Shown here: positions 58,661 to 64,000 of the stretch, piece by piece
Position numbering within the stretch: position 1 is the stretch's first letter
How the letters are laid out: each line of letters begins with the position of its first letter
Source of the DNA: an uncultured Burkholderiaceae bacterium
Lineage (GTDB): Bacteria > Pseudomonadota > Gammaproteobacteria > Burkholderiales > Burkholderiaceae
Assembly: GCA_937871985.1 (NCBI GenBank)
Contig: CALMPB010000274.1
Coordinates: 1 to 64,000, forward strand
Reading direction: 5' to 3'
DNA length: 64,000 bases
The notes under the pieces: generated by a model
The model's input: the letters and a program-made list of their open reading frames with translations, nothing else
Database searches by the model: none
Told to the model about the DNA's origin: nothing
Translations under genes and position numbers: made by a program

Positions 58661-58689
58661 AAGCCTCGGTATCGTGGCGGAAAAAGTGA

Positions 58690-58747
58690 AAAAAGCCCCC
58701 ACGCCGCGCCGCTACGCTGCTTGCTGCCCCCCGAGGGGGCGCTTTTT
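58690..58747. terminator. Bidirectional terminator / Burkholderiales-type palindromic repeat
   Basis: A-rich and T-rich ends flank C-runs and G-runs: the left part reads A5-GCCCCC, the right part GGGGGCGC-T5, with a nested 6-bp hairpin at 58726-58740. Each strand therefore ends in a stem plus T-run. It follows the PHB depolymerase stop on the minus strand. From memory the pattern resembles an intergenic repeat common in Burkholderiales genomes. Confidence 0.65.
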
Positions 58748-58774
58748 GCCTTGGGGCGGCCCGGCGGCAAAAAA

Positions 58775-60013
58775 CTACGCCGAGCGGCGGATGAATTCGG
58801 CTATTTTAGGACATATCGTGGCGCGCCAGCGGCGGCCCGAGAAAATGCCGTAATGGCCGCAGTTCGGCGCCGTGTAATGCTGCTTGCGTTCTTTGGGGAT
58901 GCCGCTGCAAAGGGTTTGCGCCGCGCGCGTCTGGCCTTGGCCCGAGATGTCGTCCAGCTCGCCTTCGATGGTGAACAGGGCGACGTCGGAAATGGCCGAG
59001 GGATCGACCTTTTGGCCGTCGATGACCCACAGGCCGCGGGGCAACTGATGTTCCTGGAACACGACCTTGATGGTGTCCAGGTAGAACTCGGCCGGCATGT
59101 CCAGAACGGCGTTGTATTCGTCGTAAAAACGCCGGTGCGCCTGGGCGTCGTCTTCGTCGCCCTTGAGCAGGTCGAGGTAGAAATCGTAATGCGAGCGCAC
59201 GTGGCGGTCGGGGTTCATGGCGATGAAGCCCGCGTGCTGCAGAAAACCCGGGTAGACGAGGCGCCCTTCGCCCGGATAGCGCACCGGAACGCGATGAATC
59301 ACGGTGTCCTCGAACCAGGAGTACGGCTTGGTGGTCGCCAGCCGATTGACCTGGGTGGGGGATTTGCGCGTATCGATGGGGCCGCCCATCATGGTCATGC
59401 TGCGCGGCCGGCAGGGGTCGTTATTGGCGGCCATGAGCGAAATGGCGGCCAGCACCGGCACGGTGGGCTGGCACACCGAGACGACGTGCACGTCGGGGCC
59501 CAGCAGGCGGATGAATTCCTGCACGTACTTGACGTAGTCGTTCAGGTGAAAGGCGCCATCGGCGACCGGCACCATGCGCGCGTCGACCCAGTCGGTGACG
59601 ACGACGTCGTGAGCCGGCAGCAAGGCCTTGACCGTGTCGCGCAACAACGTGGCATGATGACCTGAAAGCGGCGCCACCAGCAGCACGGTGGGGTCTTTTT
59701 CTTGATTTTTATCGCTGGCTTTGGGCAGGTCGCGCTCGAAGCGCACCAGGTTACAGAACGGCTTCGACAGGATGGTGCGTTCGGTGACGGCCACTTCCTT
59801 GCCGCCGATCAAGGCGTTGGCAATGCCCCACTGGGGTTTTTCGTAGTCTTTGCCCAGGCGATGCGCCAGTTCGCAGGCCGCCGCCAACTGCCGTGAAACC
59901 GGCGTGTAGGCCAGTGGGCTGTACGGGTGGGAGAACAGCTGCGAGCCGGTGTCGGTAAAAGCCGCCATGGGCGTCAGGAACGCCCGTTGAAGTTCGTGAA
60001 GGTCGTACAGCAT
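58775..60013 (-). CDS. phaZ: Intracellular poly(3-hydroxybutyrate) depolymerase
   Basis: A 412-residue PHB depolymerase of the intracellular PhaZ type, which breaks down stored polymer. The nucleophile is Cys181 in VSVCQPTVP rather than Ser, as known for PhaZ of Ralstonia. Other triad parts are in [12 protein letters not shown] (Asp) and [10 protein letters not shown] (His). The N-terminus [15 protein letters not shown] and the [10 protein letters not shown] stretch are also typical. It stands alone, with no phaC or phasin in the window. Confidence 0.93.
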   Translation of the reverse strand: MLYDLHELQRAFLTPMAAFTDTGSQLFSHPYSPLAYTPVSRQLAAACELAHRLGKDYEKPQWGIANALIGGKEVAVTERTILSKPFCNLVRFERDLPKASDKNQEKDPTVLLVAPLSGHHATLLRDTVKALLPAHDVVVTDWVDARMVPVADGAFHLNDYVKYVQEFIRLLGPDVHVVSVCQPTVPVLAAISLMAANNDPCRPRSMTMMGGPIDTRKSPTQVNRLATTKPYSWFEDTVIHRVPVRYPGEGRLVYPGFLQHAGFIAMNPDRHVRSHYDFYLDLLKGDEDDAQAHRRFYDEYNAVLDMPAEFYLDTIKVVFQEHQLPRGLWVIDGQKVDPSAISDVALFTIEGELDDISGQGQTRAAQTLCSGIPKERKQHYTAPNCGHYGIFSGRRWRATICPKIAEFIRRSA

Positions 60014-60358
60014 ATGTGGTTTGCCTATTGTTGTTTCTGTTTTGGCGGCATCTGGGAGCTACCAATGTTCTACAGAATGTATCGCTCAGTTATTAGCAAA
60101 ACACAAAAATGTATAAATTACCACCGTGCTACATGTCATTAATGCCGGCTTGCCTGGGGCTTCCTGAGGGGAAGCCTTGAAAATTATTGTGAAGACCCCT
60201 TATAAAGTTGCGCTTGGGCAACAGTTGGCGGGTGTAACGAGCCGCGCTGCCGCCGGCGGCACACGATTTTGGGCGTAATGGGATCCAAAGCGTATTGAGC
60301 CCGGGCGGCCGATCGGGATAAGCCCGCTTGCGGGATCCCGTTCAAGGGGACCGGGGTG
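60014..60358. other. Intergenic region between phaZ and fdxA
   Basis: A 345-base non-coding stretch upstream of phaZ and downstream of fdxA, both on the minus strand. The part near 60060-60125 is AT-rich and probably holds the phaZ promoter. The hairpin at 60314-60340 is the only clear structure. I see no gene or repeat. Confidence 0.5.
60314..60340 (-). terminator. Hairpin downstream of fdxA
   Basis: An outer stem CGGGAT with ATCCCG and an inner stem CCCG with CGGG around CTTG, separated by an AAG bulge, 18 bases past the fdxA stop. There is no T-run on the minus strand, so it is a candidate terminator only. Confidence 0.4.
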
Positions 60359-60682
60359 TCAGCGTTCGAGGTGCTGGAGCTTGCCTTCGACGCCGTTCCA
60401 GTCGTCGGCGTCGGGCAGCGGCTTTTTGGTGCGGTTGATCATGCTGAATACCTGGGAAAGCTCGGCATTCAGGGCCATGAAATTGGTTTGATCCTGCGGC
60501 ACGTCTTCTTCGGCGAAAATGGCATTGGCCGGGCATTCGGGCACACAGACGGCGCAATCGATGCACTCGTCCGGATCGATGACCAGGAAATTCGGGCCTT
60601 CGCGAAAACAGTCGACGGGGCAGACGTCGACACAGTCGGTGAATTTACATTTGATGCAGTTTTCGGTTACGACGTGGGTCAT
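60359..60682 (-). CDS. fdxA: Seven-iron ferredoxin
   Basis: A 107-residue 7Fe ferredoxin of the FdxA type that carries one [3Fe-4S] and one [4Fe-4S] cluster. The ligand regions are [19 protein letters not shown] (C9 to C25) and [14 protein letters not shown] (C40 to C50). The C-terminal extension [22 protein letters not shown] is typical. I chose the ATG at 60682 (MTHVVTENC); the frame extends 23 codons upstream without similarity. It diverges from pncB, as in related genomes. Confidence 0.95.
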   Translation of the reverse strand: MTHVVTENCIKCKFTDCVDVCPVDCFREGPNFLVIDPDECIDCAVCVPECPANAIFAEEDVPQDQTNFMALNAELSQVFSMINRTKKPLPDADDWNGVEGKLQHLER

Positions 60683-60971
60683 GGTGAAGCTCCAACTATT
60701 AGATATTGCAATGTTCAATCGCCCCGCCCGAACCCCGGGAATACAGGGCAAAGCCCGCCCCGCGCGGCATTAAACATTACAATAGCTACTATTATTCGTT
60801 GCCATTGCCTTCGACAACACAAGGCGATTTTACTCAATAAACGCCGTTTGCTCTTTATAGACCTGACCGTATATCAGGTCTTTGCCGCGCAAACGGCCGG
60901 GCAAGCCGTTATGCTATGGTTGTGACAGACACCGCGTGCTTGCCACGCCTACCGCAAAGCAGTGCTTTTCA

Positions 60972-62147
60972 ATGATCATAACTTCGCTTCTCGATACCGA
61001 TTTGTACAAGTTCAGCATGATGCAGGTGGTCTTGCATCATTTCCCGGCCGCCCAAGTCGAGTATCGCTACAAATGCCGCACGCCCGACATCAACGTCAGC
61101 GCCTACCTGGATGAGATTCGCGCCGAAATCCACAGCCTGTGCCAGCTCCGGTTCACCGATGACGAGCTCGACTATCTACGCGGCCTGCGCTTCATAAAAA
61201 GCGACTTCATCGACTTCCTGGGCCTGTACCACATGCCCGAGAAATGCATCGCGGTGTCGCAGGGCGCGCGGCCGGGCGAAATCGACATTACCGTCAAGGG
61301 GCCGTGGCTGCACACCATCTTGTTCGAGATCCCCGTGCTGGCCATTGTCAACGAGGTGTATTTCCGCAACGAGTGCAAGGATCCGGGCTGGGAAGAAGGC
61401 CGCCTGCGGCTGCAAAATAAAATGCAGCTCGTCGTCGACGATCCCGCGCTGGCCGATTTCCGCGTGGCCGAGTACGGCACGCGCCGCCGCTTTTCCAAGC
61501 AGTGGCACGAAGAGGTCGTCACCACCATGAAGTCGCAGATGGGCGTGCACTTCGCGGGAACCAGCAATGTCCGGCTGGCCATGAAGCACAATGTGACCCC
61601 GCTGGGCACCATGGGCCACGAATATCTGCAGGCCTGCCAGGCCCTGGGGCCGCGATTGCGCGACTCGCAGGTCTTCGCCCTGGAGGTCTGGGCCAAGGAA
61701 TACCGCGGCGACCTGGGAATCGCCTTGTCCGATGTCTACGGCATGGACGCCTTCCTGCGCGATTTCGACATGTATTTCTGCAAGCTTTTCGACGGTGCGC
61801 GCCACGATTCCGGCGATCCCTTCGTCTGGGGCGAAAGGCTGCTGGCCCACTATGCCGCCAACCGCACCGATCCGCGCACCAAGACCCTGGTGTTTTCCGA
61901 CGGCCTGACCATTCCGCGCGCCATCGAGCTGGCCAAGCATTTTGCGGGGCGGTGCAAGGTGTCGTTCGGCATCGGCACCAACCTTACCAACGACCTTGGG
62001 CACGAGCCTTTGCAGATCGTCATGAAGATGGTCCGGTGCAACGGCCAGCCCGTTGCCAAGGTATCGGATGCGCCCGAGAAGACTATGTGCGATGATCCCG
62101 CCTACCTGGCGTATTTGCGCCAGGTATTTCAATTAGCCTCGGTTTAG
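60972..62147 (+). CDS. pncB: Nicotinate phosphoribosyltransferase
   Basis: PncB makes nicotinate mononucleotide from nicotinate and PRPP for NAD salvage. The 391-residue product starts [16 protein letters not shown], as in the family, and has [23 protein letters not shown] with the histidine that is phosphorylated in studied enzymes, [13 protein letters not shown] and [12 protein letters not shown]. The start is at 60972 without a clear ribosome binding site; 30 upstream in-frame codons lack similarity. It is followed by a hairpin and a RidA-family gene in the same direction. Confidence 0.96.
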   Translation: MIITSLLDTDLYKFSMMQVVLHHFPAAQVEYRYKCRTPDINVSAYLDEIRAEIHSLCQLRFTDDELDYLRGLRFIKSDFIDFLGLYHMPEKCIAVSQGARPGEIDITVKGPWLHTILFEIPVLAIVNEVYFRNECKDPGWEEGRLRLQNKMQLVVDDPALADFRVAEYGTRRRFSKQWHEEVVTTMKSQMGVHFAGTSNVRLAMKHNVTPLGTMGHEYLQACQALGPRLRDSQVFALEVWAKEYRGDLGIALSDVYGMDAFLRDFDMYFCKLFDGARHDSGDPFVWGERLLAHYAANRTDPRTKTLVFSDGLTIPRAIELAKHFAGRCKVSFGIGTNLTNDLGHEPLQIVMKMVRCNGQPVAKVSDAPEKTMCDDPAYLAYLRQVFQLASV

Positions 62148-62162
62148 CCGCCGCATCGGCGG
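62148..62162 (+). terminator. Small hairpin right after pncB
   Basis: A perfect 6-bp stem (CCGCCG, CAT, CGGCGG) starting on the base after the pncB stop. No T-run follows. It may slow or partly stop transcription into the RidA-family gene, which starts at 62189. Confidence 0.35.
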
Positions 62163-62188
62163 AGACTATTCAATTGCATGGAGCAAAC

Positions 62189-62539
62189 ATGAGCGATATC
62201 AAGCGGGTCAGCGTGGGCAAGCGCCTGTCTGAAGTGGTGGTATACAACGGCGTGGCCTACCTGGCCGGCCAGGTGCCGGACGATGCCGGCCTCGACGCCG
62301 AAGGACAGACCAGGCAGGTTCTGGCCAGCATCGACCGGCTGCTGGCCGATGTCGGTTCCGACAAAAGCCGCATCCTCATGACGCAAATCTTTCTTGCCAA
62401 CATGGCCGATTTCGCCGACATGAACAAGGCCTGGGATGCCTGGGTGCCCGCCGGCCACGCGCCTGCACGAGCCACGGTCGAGGCGCGCCTGGCCAACCCC
62501 GGTTTCAAGGTCGAAATCGTCGTGACGGCCGCCGTCTAG
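62189..62539 (+). CDS. RidA family protein (YjgF/YER057c/UK114)
   Basis: A 116-residue Rid-fold protein. True RidA hydrolyses reactive imine and enamine intermediates from PLP enzymes. The conserved Arg is present in APARATVEARL, but the segment after it reads ANPGFKVEIV rather than the LPxxxLVEI form of RidA proper, so it may belong to another Rid subgroup with less certain activity. The start at 62189 has GGAG at 62180. Gene order after pncB suggests one transcript. Confidence 0.87.
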   Translation: MSDIKRVSVGKRLSEVVVYNGVAYLAGQVPDDAGLDAEGQTRQVLASIDRLLADVGSDKSRILMTQIFLANMADFADMNKAWDAWVPAGHAPARATVEARLANPGFKVEIVVTAAV

Positions 62540-62551
62540 GCAATAGTCGAA

Positions 62552-62576
62552 GGCCCTGGGCTTTTTGTCCGGGGCC
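62552..62576 (+). terminator. Hairpin between the RidA-family gene and relA
   Basis: Arms GGCCCTGG and CCGGGGCC (8 bp with one G-T pair) around a loop containing five T. It sits 12 bases after the RidA-family stop and 32 bases before relA. The T-run is inside the loop rather than after the stem, so it is only a possible terminator or leader hairpin. Confidence 0.35.
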
Positions 62577-62608
62577 CGTGGTTCTCGTTATTTACGCGGT
62601 TTCCCATC

Positions 62609-64000
62609 ATGTCCACGACAGTTCGCTCCGATACCGACCATAAGCCTTTCGATCAGGCGTGGTTCGAGCGCGTCAGCACCGGCCTGGACGACGAAGGCCG
62701 GGCTTTGCTGGCGCAGGCTGTCGATTGGGTGCGCGGCCCGCTCCAGGGCCTCGCGGCCAGCACCGGTGAACCGTTGGCCGAGCATGGCGCCGCCGTGGTG
62801 GGTATTTTGGCCGAGCTGGGCACCGATGCGCCCACCCGTGCCAGCGCCTTGCTCACCATTACCCCCGACCGCGCGCCCGATGCTTCCGAAGGCAGGCAGC
62901 CGCCATTGCAAAAAGCGTTCAGCGCCGAGGTCGTCGCCCTGGTGCAGGGTACGCGTTCGTTGCTGCGCCTTAGCCATCTTGCCGGAAAATCCAGCGATAC
63001 CGCCGTGGTCGACGGCGGCCAGAAGGAAATGCAGCGCAAGATGCTGCTTGCCATGGCGGCGGATTTGCGCATTGTCTTGCTGCGCCTGGCCTCGCGCCTG
63101 CAGTCGCTGCGCTGGTATGCCAGTTCCAAAGTGCCGTGCCCGGAGGCGTTCGCGCGCGAAACCATGGAGCTGTACGCGCCGCTGGCCAATCGTCTGGGCA
63201 TCTGGCAGCTGAAATGGGAAATGGAGGACCTGGGTTTCCGCTTCCTGGAGCCTGAAACCTACAAGTCCATCGCGCGCCAGCTCGAAGAAAAGCGGGCCGA
63301 GCGCGAGGCTTTCATTTCCCAGGCCGTGGCTCGGCTGCAGGCGGCGCTTGGCCAGCATCATATTGCCGCCGAGGTGTCGGGCCGGCCCAAGCACATCTAC
63401 AGCATCTGGAACAAAATGCGCAACAAGCACCTGGATTTCTCCAGGCTGTACGATTTGCGCGCGCTGCGTGTCATTGTCGAGGACGAGCGCGCCTGCTATG
63501 CCGCGCTGGCGCTGGTGCATTCCCTGTGGACGCCGGTTTCCGACGAGTTCGACGACTACATATCCCGTCCCAAGCCCAATGGCTATCGCTCCTTGCATAC
63601 CGTGGTCAGCGATGCTCAGGGCCGGGCTTTCGAAGTGCAGATACGCACCCACGAAATGCACCGGTTTGCCGAATACGGGATGGCGGCGCATTGGCGCTAT
63701 AAAGAGGCCGGCGCCAAGGGCGGCACGCAAACCGCAGCCAGCCTCTACGACAAGAAAATCTCCTGGATGCGGCAATTGCTTGCCTGGGAGAAGGACGGCG
63801 TCCCGCCGCCTCCCGAGGCGCCGCCTGCGCACGATGGCGCCCTCGATGCCGCGGAGCAGGCCGACCGCATCTACGTCATGACGCCGCAGGCAAGAGTCAT
63901 AGAACTGCCGGCGGGCGCAACGCCCGTGGACTTTGCGTACTACCTGCATACCGATCTGGGCCACCGCTGCCGCGGCGCGCGCGTCGATGGCCAGATGGTG
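62609..64000 (+). CDS. relA: GTP pyrophosphokinase RelA (3' truncated)
   Basis: RelA makes (p)ppGpp on ribosomes during amino acid starvation. The frame is open from the ATG at 62609 to the window end (464 codons), so the C-terminal regulatory part is missing. The N-terminal pseudo-hydrolase domain lacks the HDxxED motif needed for hydrolysis (KEMQRKMLLAMAADLRIVLL is in its place), which points to RelA rather than SpoT. The synthetase domain has YDLRALRVIV, YISRPKPNGYRSLHTVV and EVQIRTHEMHRFAEYGMAAHW. The TGS domain begins at RIYVMTPQARVIELPAGATP, near residue 421. Confidence 0.95.
   Translation, partial: MSTTVRSDTDHKPFDQAWFERVSTGLDDEGRALLAQAVDWVRGPLQGLAASTGEPLAEHGAAVVGILAELGTDAPTRASALLTITPDRAPDASEGRQPPLQKAFSAEVVALVQGTRSLLRLSHLAGKSSDTAVVDGGQKEMQRKMLLAMAADLRIVLLRLASRLQSLRWYASSKVPCPEAFARETMELYAPLANRLGIWQLKWEMEDLGFRFLEPETYKSIARQLEEKRAEREAFISQAVARLQAALGQHHIAAEVSGRPKHIYSIWNKMRNKHLDFSRLYDLRALRVIVEDERACYAALALVHSLWTPVSDEFDDYISRPKPNGYRSLHTVVSDAQGRAFEVQIRTHEMHRFAEYGMAAHWRYKEAGAKGGTQTAASLYDKKISWMRQLLAWEKDGVPPPPEAPPAHDGALDAAEQADRIYVMTPQARVIELPAGATPVDFAYYLHTDLGHRCRGARVDGQMV

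Overview
The window looks like a piece of a betaproteobacterial chromosome, most likely from the family Alcaligenaceae (the Bordetella, Achromobacter and Pusillimonas group). This rests on a complete betaproteobacterial-style complex I operon ending in a DUF2818 gene, an OmpR/EnvZ pair resembling Bordetella RisA/RisS, a fused TsaB-RimI gene, the smc-zipA-ligA order, the rnfB-nth pair and the fdxA/pncB neighbourhood. Base composition is moderately GC-rich. Species cannot be fixed from the sequence alone.

Layout. (1) Positions 1-14562 hold nuoB (cut by the window start) to nuoN, then a DUF2818 membrane protein: one tightly packed plus-strand operon for NADH:quinone oxidoreductase. (2) Positions 14755-27069 are an accessory catabolic island. 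A minus-strand MarR regulator diverges from plus-strand genes for an HpaB-type flavin monooxygenase and its flavin reductase, a TRAP transporter (DctQ, DctM, DctP), a short-chain dehydrogenase, a Rieske oxygenase, an alpha/beta hydrolase, a DUF2848 protein, a small cupin, an NMT1-like protein without signal peptide and an amidase. Two identical 13-bp palindromes, one before the monooxygenase and one before the transporter, are likely MarR operators. (3) Positions 27138-43778 are mostly housekeeping: a yeast-FCY1-like cytosine deaminase, serB, mfd, ispD, ispF, a 2-Cys peroxiredoxin, the ompR/envZ pair, tsaB-rimI, a family-4 uracil-DNA glycosylase, lplT and smc. (4) Positions 43820-52163 hold zipA, ligA, an MFS transporter, a glycine-zipper protein, a zinc-free MDR oxidoreductase, a periplasmic parvulin, a BolA protein, yciB and msrB. 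(5) Positions 52599-57123 hold a branched-chain amino acid type ABC transporter (livH, a livM-livG fusion, livF) and, convergent to it, a lone LivF-like protein with broken ATPase motifs. (6) Positions 57325-64000 hold nth, rnfB, an intracellular PHB depolymerase, fdxA, pncB, a RidA-family gene and relA (cut by the window end).

The island in region 2 is the part most likely to hold an undescribed pathway. Two oxygenases, a dehydrogenase, hydrolases, an amidase and a dedicated uptake system under one MarR repressor suggest breakdown of an aromatic or N-heteroaromatic acid or amide. The substrate cannot be read from the sequence. The second notable item is the LivF paralogue at 56410-57123, which lacks the Walker A lysine and the catalytic glutamate.
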